From Hyunsoonleella jejuensis (lineage in GTDB: Bacteria > Bacteroidota > Bacteroidia > Flavobacteriales > Flavobacteriaceae): a stretch of 49,248 bases of DNA. Numbering within the stretch: position 1 is the stretch's first letter; every line of letters starts with the position of its first letter. Under the pieces are notes generated by a model. That model was given only the letters and a program-made list of their open reading frames with translations, was not told the origin of the DNA and searched no databases. Where the stretch lies: NCBI RefSeq assembly GCF_900111025.1, contig NZ_FOFN01000006.1:1-49248 (forward strand). Reading direction: 5' to 3'. Made by a program: the position numbers and the translations under genes. Shown one piece after another: positions 7,164 to 14,415 of this stretch.

Positions 7164-7295
7164 AAACATAACAACGTTTAGAATTTAATGCTATTACTCG
7201 CCTAATTACGAAATCTTCTTGGATTTTTTATTCGGTTTGTATTTTCTAATTTAGTTGCTTAAACACGCATCAAAATCATACATACGATGTGCTTT
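7164..7295 (+). repeat. Cassette-type palindromic repeat R9
   Basis: The left end AAACATAACAACGTTTAG follows the stop codon by a few bases. The right end reads CATCAAAATCATACATACGA (7268-7287). The interior retains the CTCGCCTAATTACGAAATC segment related to R5, but the inner hairpin is poorly paired. The bases that follow, GTGCTTTATTATAACC, resemble the starts of the cassettes at 3800 and 6361, which suggests a shared cassette-start sequence. Confidence 0.6.
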
Positions 7296-7325
7296 ATTAT
7301 AACCAACCAAAACTCAATATAAAAG

Positions 7326-7787
7326 ATGAATTTAGAAAATATAGTATTGGTGAGTGAATTATTCGCCTCAATTGCCGTTGTTGCCACACTGGTTTATTTA
7401 GCAAAACAAGTAAAACAAAGTACTCGAGTAAATCGAGCAGCCTCAAGACATTCATTATCTGAATTTGCATTGGAATTAACAAAATTTAGAGCAGAGCACT
7501 CTGACCGTTGGGTAAAAGTAATGCACGAGAAAAACCTAACTTCGGGTGATATAGAATTTAGAAACTGGAATCATATGATGCTTTTGCTTCATGCAGAAAC
7601 TTATTATCATCACTATAAGTTAAAACTTATGCCTAATAACCATTGGAAAAATTATGCAAAATTTATTGTTGCCGCTTTAGACTCACCTGGTTTTGAAGGC
7701 TATTGGAATGATGTAGGTTTTGCTTTTTCTGAAGATTTTTTTAAATGGATGAATAAAATATTTGCGGAATCTAAATTTGGGAAGTAA
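7326..7787 (+). CDS. Small membrane-anchored protein of unknown function
   Basis: A 153-residue protein. Residues 5-25 (NIVLVSELFASIAVVATLVY) form one membrane helix near the N-terminus, followed by LAKQVKQSTRVNRAA, a basic amphipathic stretch typical of a cytoplasmic-side exit. The remainder is helical with several Trp and His residues (FRNWNHMMLLLHAETYYHHY). I have seen proteins of this shape in many marine bacteria, but I know of no function. It stands alone between R9 and R10. A role should not be assumed. Confidence 0.75.
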   Translation: MNLENIVLVSELFASIAVVATLVYLAKQVKQSTRVNRAASRHSLSEFALELTKFRAEHSDRWVKVMHEKNLTSGDIEFRNWNHMMLLLHAETYYHHYKLKLMPNNHWKNYAKFIVAALDSPGFEGYWNDVGFAFSEDFFKWMNKIFAESKFGK

Positions 7788-7799
7788 CGATAATGAAAC

Positions 7800-7985
7800 A
7801 TTAAGGTTTTGCCCAGTGCTTGCAACTCTGTTCCTCAGAATTAATCCGATTAATAAAATACCATAAACAAAATTTCCGTTCAGGAAATCCTCTCAAATTT
7901 ACTATCTTCGATTTTCAGGGAAAAATCGTAGTGAATTTACATGTAAGGCGGCAGCCATAGTCAAGACAGGCAGTGTGAACTTGAT
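7800..7985 (+). repeat. Degenerate inverted-repeat region R10
   Basis: This 230-base intergenic stretch holds a strong hairpin. AAATTTACTA (7895-7904) pairs with TAGTGAATTT (7929-7938) at 9 of 10 positions, and CGATTTT (7909-7915) pairs with AAAATCG (7922-7928). The left side, GTGCTTGCAACTCTGTTCCTC, is loosely related to the other repeats, but the GCAACTAATCATATAC arm is absent. It is either a decayed copy or a different element at a cassette boundary. Confidence 0.4.
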
Positions 7986-8017
7986 TAATAACTAATGATT
8001 TTTAAAAGAAAAACAGA

Positions 8018-8794
8018 ATGAACAAGCCACTAAATATATGTTATCAAATTTTGCTAACCGTACTCTGTGTTGCAATGCTACCATGTGCTGCTCAAAACCC
8101 TCATGAAAACCATGACACGCCAAGAGCTAAAGTAGATTCTATTACAAATTATGTAATAATGAAGTCTTGGGATCACCAGCGTGAAATTTACATTGCAAAA
8201 GGAAGAACGCCTGCTGAAGCAGATTCTCTCGTTACTAGTTATTTAAGGCAATTTGCAGCCATGGATCGTACTGCCGGTAATGATCGCATAGGTGTAGAAC
8301 CGCCAGCTTTTAGGTTTGATGGATGGCTAAACTCTGATCCACTTACCTTAGATGATCTTAAAGGCAATGTAGTATTGGTTCGCTGGTTTACTGACACCTG
8401 TCCGTTCTGTGCGAGTAGTACTCCCGCACTTAATCAATTGTATCAAGAATACAATAATAACAACTTTAAAATGATTGGGGTTTTCCATCCGAAAGCGGGA
8501 AGAGATGATGCATTGGATATATCTCGCGTAGAGCGTGTGGTGGAAGCTAGAGATTTTAAATTTCCAATCGCTATTGATTGGGATTGGCGCCACGGCACAC
8601 TCAAAGATTGGTGGTTCACAGGCACAAAGCGCCCTGGTACTTCTGTGACGTTTATTCTGGACAAGTCTGGAGTCGTACAATTCGTGCATCCTGGTATGGA
8701 ATATCACGAAGACAACGGTTCAGAGCTTCATGCCATGTGTGCGAGTGACATGGATAATATTAAAGCAGCAATAGAGCGGCTTTTAAAAGAATAA
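8018..8794 (+). CDS. Secreted thioredoxin-fold protein (TlpA / redoxin type)
   Basis: A 258-residue protein with an N-terminal signal peptide (hydrophobic to about residue 26, CAAQNP). A first helical part (about 40-90) is followed by a redoxin domain. GNVVLVRWFTDTCPFCASST (about 116-135) carries the CPFC active site after the first strand, and GVFHPKAG and the region SVTFILDKSGVVQFVHPG fit the later strands of the AhpC/TlpA fold. Such proteins reduce periplasmic disulphides or peroxides. Codon use looks less AT-rich than in neighbouring cassettes, judged by eye only. It lies between the degenerate repeat R10 and a gene relic plus R11. Confidence 0.85.
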   Translation: MNKPLNICYQILLTVLCVAMLPCAAQNPHENHDTPRAKVDSITNYVIMKSWDHQREIYIAKGRTPAEADSLVTSYLRQFAAMDRTAGNDRIGVEPPAFRFDGWLNSDPLTLDDLKGNVVLVRWFTDTCPFCASSTPALNQLYQEYNNNNFKMIGVFHPKAGRDDALDISRVERVVEARDFKFPIAIDWDWRHGTLKDWWFTGTKRPGTSVTFILDKSGVVQFVHPGMEYHEDNGSELHAMCASDMDNIKAAIERLLKE

Positions 8795-8871
8795 ATAGCT
8801 AGCTTTTAAAAGAACGTATTCCTTTAAACGTATCTTGAAACATAAAACTATCCTATCCCCTAGTTAACCTT

Positions 8872-9069
8872 ATGAACGCTTCAGATTATTTATTTCTGAT
8901 TTGTAAAAATGAAATGCACTAAATGAAAATAAAATTATTGCTGCACTTTTTTCCTAGGCATCAAGTTGAATCTAAAATTTTTAATAATTATCAAAAGTTG
9001 ACAGGGAAAATCCCGACTACATTGCCCGAGTTTATTGATAGAGAAAAAGAAAGACTAACCACCCACTAA
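8872..9069 (+). pseudogene. Relic open frame, possible C-terminus of an NmrA-like oxidoreductase
   Basis: Two short open segments in the same frame are separated by one TAA (8920-8922): a 16-codon piece from ATG 8872 and a 48-codon piece from ATG 8923. The second ends FNNYQKLTGKIPTTLPEFID with a charged tail. The TGK-P-TTL-EF pattern resembles the C-terminus of NmrA-type NAD(P)-binding proteins, but this is recalled from family patterns and uncertain. It reads best as a decayed cassette gene, because a copy of the repeat (R11) follows five bases after the stop. The rest of 8795-9275 holds R11 and no other gene. Confidence 0.35.
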
Positions 9070-9073
9070 TCAC

Positions 9074-9195
9074 GGGTTTAATTACAAACTTGTTCATGCC
9101 TGCTTTCAAAAACTTTCAAATATTTTCTATTTAGTTCTTATTTTTTTAAATTAAGAGCTTAAATACGCACTAATCATAAACAAAACAGGTTTCCT
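9074..9195 (+). repeat. Decayed cassette-type repeat R11
   Basis: Segments TTGTTCATGCCTGCTTTCAA (from 9090) and AAATACGCACTAATCATAAA (9160-9179), followed by CAAAACAGGTT, align with the left and right halves of R5. The hairpin core has been lost to base changes. It marks the boundary between the relic frame and the 728-residue gene. Confidence 0.5.
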
Positions 9196-9275
9196 GCATT
9201 CTAAAAACAAGAAATAAACTAAGTAGATATATATTTTTTACTGTAAGGAGGTAAATATAAAAAGCAACATAACCT

Positions 9276-11462
9276 ATGACAAACTCAAAATTAATAACAA
9301 ATGTTTTCATTTTTACGCTATCAATATTTTCGGTTTCTATTGGCTTTTCTCAAGGGCGTAGTTGTGTAACCTGTAAAGGTAGTGGCAGTGTTTATGTAGA
9401 ACGAAAAGTACATAATGGCTATAATACTACTTATAGCGAAAGTGAAATTTATATATATAAAAATACAGAAAAGACATATTCTACAGAGGGCAGCTATGAA
9501 ACCTGTGGAAGATGTAACGGTACAGGATATATAAAAAGTAGAAATACTTATAAAAGAGAAATTCAACCGATTCCAAGTGATTTTAGAGGAAAGGTGAAAC
9601 ACCATTATGAAACAAAATATTTAAGGGGAATCCCTGTTCAAATAGAAGCAACAAGTATAGCAAATATTTATAAAGTTAAATTTAAATCTGGAAACTACTA
9701 TACCGAGTATATTTACAGAAAGGGAAATCAGTTTTCCATTCTAGCAGATAAGGAGAATTTTTTTAAGGCAAAGATATTAAGAGGGGAAAATAGTGATATA
9801 GGAATAGCGATTATTACTCGCGAGAAAGTTGAAAATAATGGTTATACTATAGAACAGTTGCTTACAACCATTTATGACAAGAACGGGAAATTCGTTGCTG
9901 ATTTTATGGGAAAAGCCTACGGCACAGGTGCTAACATGATATGGAAACCTGTCGAAACACATAAAGGCTACGCCTTACATTCATTCCCAAACTTAAAAAA
10001 ACTTACTAAAACGTATAATATAGATGAATCATCTCGTTACGGTAAGTTTTTTGAAAAATATGGATATATTGATTTGAACTATAAGGATAAAACCAGTATC
10101 GTAAACCAAAATGGGGAGTATATTGGGCCTAAGGGACAAACATTTATAGGTATAGACCAAGAATCTGGCTATCTATATTTTATCGATAAACAAAGGTTTA
10201 TCAATATTATTTCTCCTAAGGGACAGCTTATTTTGTCGACAGAACCAAGACAAAAGAATTGTGGCGAGCTATTTAACTGCATCGAATTGGATTTAAACCA
10301 TATCCCAGCAACCGTCCAGCATCCATCAATCAATAACATAAAGCCAATAAAAGTAACAAAAATAAATTCGAAAATTGCTCGATTAAATGGGAGAGGATTC
10401 GTAGATATGAGTGATTTCGATCAATCTGGATGGGCTAGCTTTAAGTTGCTTTTTAATGAAAATAAGGAATTTATTATTAATAAAAATTCTGCGATAGCTT
10501 ATAAAGGAAATAAAAGACTCAAGGACTACTATAATGAAAATGAAGATTATGAAAAAGTCACGGAAGCAGAATCTGCTTTAACTCATAAATCAAATGAGGA
10601 AAATAATGCTCTTGCAACTTACGTAAAGAATGGTAAAATAGGTGGTCATGTTAATTGGAGTGGAAAACAAAAGGATTTTAAGCCAAAATATAAGAGTATT
10701 AAAATTTATCATGACAATGTGGTGGTTTTTGAAAATATGGATGGAGAATATGGCTTTTATATTAAAGCATTTAGAGATGGTTCTAGCCATTTTGAAAAAG
10801 CCCAATATGAAAAAGTTCTTGCGCCTACAGGAAATAGAGTTCTTGTAAAAGAGGAAGGCATTTGGCATTATATACAAAAATACAGTTCAAAATATTCTGT
10901 TCATAAATCAGAGGTAAGTAGATTAGAAAGATTCAAACACACTCTAAAAGATTATAATAAATACACCCACTTAATTAATGTTTATGAAGCAGGTATAGAA
11001 CACCCTGAATCTTTTCCAAACATTCCAGGAATTAACGTAAAGGATATCACTAAAATAGAACCCTATAATAATAATTCTTATCAAAAACTGATAACTTACA
11101 ACAGTGGTTATAAATATATATTATACAAGGTTGACGGTAAAAATTTTATTTATTCCAAAAAGACAGGTTTTACCTGCCCAGCGTTTATTAGCAGAAACAC
11201 ACTGTTACTGCCATATAAAAATGAAAAATCAGGTAAATATCACATCGTAGAAGTGCATAATGATGGCAGAAGAGAACAGCTTAGAAATAGTTCGAGTTTT
11301 ACATTTGATGAGATAGTGTTTATGAAGAATAAATACAATAGCATACGTACATATGGTAAAAATCAATTAGGTATTTTTACTTTCGAAGAAGTCGATCTAG
11401 TTGCTAAGCCTGGAGGCCAAAGGTCTACTGGAATTTTTCCAGTACCCATCGTTTTATTTTAA
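9276..11462 (+). CDS. Large secreted protein with two DnaJ-type CxxCxGxG motifs
   Basis: A 728-residue protein with a signal peptide (hydrophobic to about residue 25, ending GFSQ). Just after it are two zinc-ribbon-like motifs, CVTCKGSG (about 30-37) and CGRCNGTG (about 77-84). Four cysteines in this spacing could bind one zinc, as half of the DnaJ cysteine-rich region does. The rest is rich in beta strands with repeated pieces such as GEYIGPKGQ, GQLILS and DGEYGFYIK, reminiscent of WG-type beta repeats. No catalytic motif is recognised. It probably acts in the periplasm or outside the cell. A strong purine-rich AAGGAGGT (9245-9252) lies 23 bases before the ATG, too far for a normal ribosome site. 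Confidence 0.75.
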   Translation: MTNSKLITNVFIFTLSIFSVSIGFSQGRSCVTCKGSGSVYVERKVHNGYNTTYSESEIYIYKNTEKTYSTEGSYETCGRCNGTGYIKSRNTYKREIQPIPSDFRGKVKHHYETKYLRGIPVQIEATSIANIYKVKFKSGNYYTEYIYRKGNQFSILADKENFFKAKILRGENSDIGIAIITREKVENNGYTIEQLLTTIYDKNGKFVADFMGKAYGTGANMIWKPVETHKGYALHSFPNLKKLTKTYNIDESSRYGKFFEKYGYIDLNYKDKTSIVNQNGEYIGPKGQTFIGIDQESGYLYFIDKQRFINIISPKGQLILSTEPRQKNCGELFNCIELDLNHIPATVQHPSINNIKPIKVTKINSKIARLNGRGFVDMSDFDQSGWASFKLLFNENKEFIINKNSAIAYKGNKRLKDYYNENEDYEKVTEAESALTHKSNEENNALATYVKNGKIGGHVNWSGKQKDFKPKYKSIKIYHDNVVVFENMDGEYGFYIKAFRDGSSHFEKAQYEKVLAPTGNRVLVKEEGIWHYIQKYSSKYSVHKSEVSRLERFKHTLKDYNKYTHLINVYEAGIEHPESFPNIPGINVKDITKIEPYNNNSYQKLITYNSGYKYILYKVDGKNFIYSKKTGFTCPAFISRNTLLLPYKNEKSGKYHIVEVHNDGRREQLRNSSSFTFDEIVFMKNKYNSIRTYGKNQLGIFTFEEVDLVAKPGGQRSTGIFPVPIVLF

Positions 11463-11552
11463 GGAAAAGCAAATAATTATATTATGAATTTTTAGGTTCT
11501 TCAATCAAACCAAATCCTCTAAAATTTAAAAAACAATAGAAACTAAAGTTAA

Positions 11553-11616
11553 TGTAACATTGGCTAGAAGCAACTGCTTGTTCTCACCTACTTATGAAAA
11601 TTCCTTTCAAATTTAG
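11553..11616 (+). repeat. Truncated cassette-type repeat R12, right end of the array
   Basis: ACATTGGCTAGAAGCAACTG and TTCTCACCTACTTATGAAAA match the left half of R5 (CAATGGCTATAAG ... TTCTCGCCTACTTCTGAAAA). The right half cannot be found. Unrelated AT-rich sequence follows up to the ars promoter. Bases 11463-11851 otherwise hold nothing that I can call a gene. Confidence 0.55.
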
Positions 11617-11800
11617 TTAGAATTTAATTTATGTCCTCTAGGTAATTATGATGTCTTTAATTCATTTTGTAGTGTTTATGAACAATTTGTTGTTTCACTA
11701 AAAAATGAAACCAACCTTATTATTGGCCTATATATTTTTTAAATACTATTTTAAACTAGAAATAAAGGATGTATTTGTTACCTATTCTAATAAAAATAAT

Positions 11801-11834
11801 TTGTGTAATTAAATATTAATCGTAATATTGCAAT
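11801..11834 (+). promoter_or_regulatory. ars operon promoter with ArsR operator
   Basis: TTG (11801-11803), a 19-base spacer and TAATATTG (11823-11830) fit the Bacteroidetes promoter TTG-N19-TAnnTTTG with one mismatch. The palindrome ATCGTAATATTGCAAT (11819-11834; half-sites symmetrical at 12 of 16 positions) covers the -7 element. A repressor bound here would block RNA polymerase. A near-identical copy lies at 12203-12218. That ArsR is the binder is inferred from the gene just downstream. Confidence 0.75.
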
Positions 11835-11851
11835 AAATAAATAAAGTAAAA

Positions 11852-12184
11852 ATGGGATTAACAAAAACCGAAATCTTTACCGAGCAACAAAACAATATTT
11901 CTCTTTTTGCAAAAGTATTAGGACATCCTGCAAGGGTGGCGATCCTACAGCACTTATTTAAAATTGACGCTTGTGTTTGTGGTGACCTCGTTAACGAAAT
12001 TGGGCTGGCACAACCAACAATATCGCAACACTTAAAAGAACTTAAACATTTGGGCTTAATTAAAGGAAATGTTGAAGGAACGAGCGTTTGCTACTGCATA
12101 CATAAAGAAAATTGGACGGCAATGAAAGCTGTAATAACCGAATTTTTAGACCAAGACGTAACACAAAAAAAAGATTGTTGTTAA
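11852..12184 (+). CDS. arsR: ArsR/SmtB family arsenic-responsive repressor
   Basis: A 110-residue winged-helix repressor. The helix-turn-helix is AQPTISQHLKELKHLGLI (about 53-70), followed by the beta wing GNVEGTSVCYCI. Cysteine pairs at Cys41/Cys43 (ACVCGDL, at the start of the DNA-binding part) and Cys80/Cys82 in the wing, plus a Cys-Cys C-terminus, are candidate arsenite ligands. Binding of As(III) would release it from DNA. It is the first gene of an operon with DUF6428, arsC and arsB genes, and likely represses it through the palindromes at 11819 and 12203. Confidence 0.92.
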   Translation: MGLTKTEIFTEQQNNISLFAKVLGHPARVAILQHLFKIDACVCGDLVNEIGLAQPTISQHLKELKHLGLIKGNVEGTSVCYCIHKENWTAMKAVITEFLDQDVTQKKDCC

Positions 12185-12202
12185 AAAAATTTGAATCAGT
12201 TA

Positions 12203-12218
12203 ATCGTAATATCGCAAT
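12203..12218 (+). promoter_or_regulatory. Second ArsR-type operator, between arsR and the DUF6428 gene
   Basis: ATCGTAATATCGCAAT differs from the operator at 11819-11834 by one base, and the identity extends to flanking bases (TA before, AAA after). It lies 15 bases before ATG 12233, so it could control an internal start or act as a roadblock. It may be the mark of a duplication of the promoter region. Confidence 0.6.
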
Positions 12219-12232
12219 AAACAAATTTAATT

Positions 12233-12700
12233 ATGAAATTATCACAAGTAAAGTCAGTTTTAAAAGAATTGGAAACTATTGCTTTTCAATTACCGAATGG
12301 AGAATTAGTACCAAACCACTTTCACGTTACAGAAGTTGGTAAAATTACAAAACATTTTATCGATTGTGGTGGAACCGTAAGAAACGAAGAAGTTGTAAAC
12401 TTTCAGCTTTGGAATGCAAACGACTACGACCATAGATTGCATCCTGAAAAGCTCCTTAATATTATTGAACTTTCAGAAAAGGCTTTGAATATAGATGATT
12501 TAGAAATTGAAGTAGAATATCAAGCAGATACCATTGGAAAATTCGGACTTGAATTTGACGGACAACATTTCTTGCTAACCAATAAACAAACCGACTGTTT
12601 AGCAAAAGACAAATGTGGTATTCCAGTAGAGAAAACTAAAGTAGAATTATCAACCCTACATGATGAACCTTGTTGTTCACCAGATGGCAACTGTTGCTAA
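12233..12700 (+). CDS. DUF6428 family protein of the ars operon
   Basis: A 155-residue soluble protein of a family seen in Bacteroidetes arsenic operons; its function is unknown. The sequence starts MKLSQVKSVLKELETIAFQL and has GELVPNHFHVTEVG and the run FIDCGGTVR, then FQLWNANDYDHRL. The C-terminus is rich in cysteine (TDCLAKDKCG, EPCCSPDGNCC), which could bind arsenite. A role as an arsenic-handling accessory or metallochaperone is inferred from position and cysteines. It lies 48 bases after arsR and 25 bases before the reductase gene, in the same operon. Confidence 0.85.
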   Translation: MKLSQVKSVLKELETIAFQLPNGELVPNHFHVTEVGKITKHFIDCGGTVRNEEVVNFQLWNANDYDHRLHPEKLLNIIELSEKALNIDDLEIEVEYQADTIGKFGLEFDGQHFLLTNKQTDCLAKDKCGIPVEKTKVELSTLHDEPCCSPDGNCC

Positions 12701-12725
12701 ATAACAATCCAAATTTTAAAATAAA

Positions 12726-13358
12726 ATGACCACGACAAAACCAACCCTATATTCAGATATAGACAAATATATAAAAGAATTAAAGCCTGAAACTATCATA
12801 AGCGAACGTAAAGCAGTCTTACAACCGCTAACTGATTTTATGCAATCAAAAGTTTCAGAAAACGAGGACATTAGAATTAACTTTATATGTACTCACAATT
12901 CACGAAGAAGTCATTTATCACAAGTTTGGGCTCAAACAATGGCACATTACTTCAATATTAAAAACGTATTCTGTTATTCAGGAGGAACAGAGGCAACAGC
13001 ACTTTTCCCAATGGTTGCAAAAACTTTGCAAAATTCAGGGTTTCAAATAAACAGCATTTCAAAAAATGAGAATCCTGTTTATAGCATTAAATATGCAGAT
13101 AATGAACATCCTATCATCGGATTTTCAAAAAAGCTAGATGACGATTTTAATCCCAAGTCAAATTTTGCAGCAATTATGACTTGCGACTCAGCAAATGAAG
13201 CATGTCCATTTGTTGCAGGAGCAGAAAAGCGTATTCCAATTACTTTTGATGATCCAAAGGCATTTGATCATACACCGCAACAAGCTAAAAAGTACAACGA
13301 ACGAAGTCTGCAAATAGCAACGGAGCTATTTTACGTTTTTTCCCAAATAAACCCATAA
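12726..13358 (+). CDS. arsC: ArsC-type arsenate reductase / low-molecular-weight phosphatase fold
   Basis: A 210-residue protein that probably reduces As(V) to As(III) for export. The P-loop CTHNSRR (about 55-61) fits the CX5R signature of the low-molecular-weight tyrosine phosphatase fold and is followed by SHLSQVWAQ. Later conserved pieces are [11 protein letters not shown] (about 157-167, candidate redox cysteines) and [11 protein letters not shown] with the general-acid Asp region. The family in this phylum is annotated both as arsenate reductase and as protein-tyrosine phosphatase; the operon supports the former. The stop is five bases from the start of the transporter gene, suggesting translational coupling. 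Confidence 0.85.
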   Translation: MTTTKPTLYSDIDKYIKELKPETIISERKAVLQPLTDFMQSKVSENEDIRINFICTHNSRRSHLSQVWAQTMAHYFNIKNVFCYSGGTEATALFPMVAKTLQNSGFQINSISKNENPVYSIKYADNEHPIIGFSKKLDDDFNPKSNFAAIMTCDSANEACPFVAGAEKRIPITFDDPKAFDHTPQQAKKYNERSLQIATELFYVFSQINP

Positions 13359-13362
13359 AAAA

Positions 13363-14409
13363 ATGGCTTTAAAAAAATTAAGTTTTCTTGATAGAAATCT
13401 AACACTTTGGATATTTGTTGCAATGGCTTTTGGGGTGGGTCTTGGTTATTTTATTCCAACATTCCCAAATATTATAAACTCATTTAGTCGTGGCACGACT
13501 AATATTCCCATAGCCATCGGGTTGATTTTAATGATGTACCCGCCATTGGCAAAAGTTAATTATGCTTTGTTGCCAAAGGTTTTTAAAAACACCAAAATAC
13601 TATCTATTTCACTTATCCTTAATTGGATTATAGGTCCTGTTTTAATGTTTGTTTTAGCACTAATATTTCTACAAGATTATCCAGAATATATGGTTGGGCT
13701 CATTTTAATTGGTTTGGCTCGTTGTATCGCAATGGTTTTGGTATGGAACGATCTAGCAGAAGGCAGTAGTGAATATGGTGCTGGGTTGGTAGCCTTAAAC
13801 AGTATTTTTCAAGTGTTTGCTTATAGCTTTTATGCTTGGATTTTTATAACTGTACTTCCACCCTACTTTGGGTTTGAAGGAGCAATTGTAGATATCTCAA
13901 TCGGCACAATTGCTGAAAGTGTTGCTATTTATTTAGGTATTCCATTTGTAATGGGAATTTTAAGCAGACTTATTTTGGTAAAACTAAAAGGTGAACATTG
14001 GTACACCACTACATTTATTCCTGCCATTTCGCCAATGACCTTAATTGCACTTTTATTTACAATTGTGGTGATGTTTTCTTTAAAAGGTGAACTGATCGTA
14101 GAAATTCCAATGGACGTTGTGATTATTGCAGTTCCTTTACTTATCTATTTTACGCTCATGTTTATCATTGGGTTTTTCTTTACAAAAGCAACAGGAGCTG
14201 AATATGACAAAACAGCTTCGGTAGCTTTTACAGCAGCAGGAAACAATTTTGAGCTAGCCATTGCAGTTGCCATTGCAGTTTTCGGTTTAAATTCAGGACA
14301 AGCCTTTGCAGGGGTTATTGGCCCATTAGTTGAAGTTCCTGCTTTAATTTTATTGGTGCGAGTTTCCTTTTGGCTAAAGCGTAAATATTATGAAAAATCA
14401 AAGGCTTAA
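13363..14409 (+). CDS. arsB: ACR3-family arsenite efflux transporter
   Basis: A 348-residue inner-membrane protein with about ten hydrophobic segments. It belongs to the ACR3 (BASS-fold) arsenite permeases, which export As(OH)3-derived arsenite using the proton motive force. [16 protein letters not shown] (about 117-132), including the family's catalytic Cys in ARCI, and the late motif [20 protein letters not shown] (about 288-307) are characteristic. It completes the ars operon. Its stop lies six bases from the stop of the convergent symporter gene. Confidence 0.95.
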   Translation: MALKKLSFLDRNLTLWIFVAMAFGVGLGYFIPTFPNIINSFSRGTTNIPIAIGLILMMYPPLAKVNYALLPKVFKNTKILSISLILNWIIGPVLMFVLALIFLQDYPEYMVGLILIGLARCIAMVLVWNDLAEGSSEYGAGLVALNSIFQVFAYSFYAWIFITVLPPYFGFEGAIVDISIGTIAESVAIYLGIPFVMGILSRLILVKLKGEHWYTTTFIPAISPMTLIALLFTIVVMFSLKGELIVEIPMDVVIIAVPLLIYFTLMFIIGFFFTKATGAEYDKTASVAFTAAGNNFELAIAVAIAVFGLNSGQAFAGVIGPLVEVPALILLVRVSFWLKRKYYEKSKA

Positions 14410-14415
14410 AGTTGT

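Noticed and set aside
9245-9252. AAGGAGGT as the ribosome binding site of the 728-residue protein
   Set aside because: It lies 23 bases from the ATG, well beyond functional spacing, and no other start codon lies at a proper distance in a long frame.
191-11616. CRISPR array
   Set aside because: The repeats are over 100 bp, palindromic, imperfect and separated by whole genes. No short direct repeats with unique spacers and no cas genes are present.
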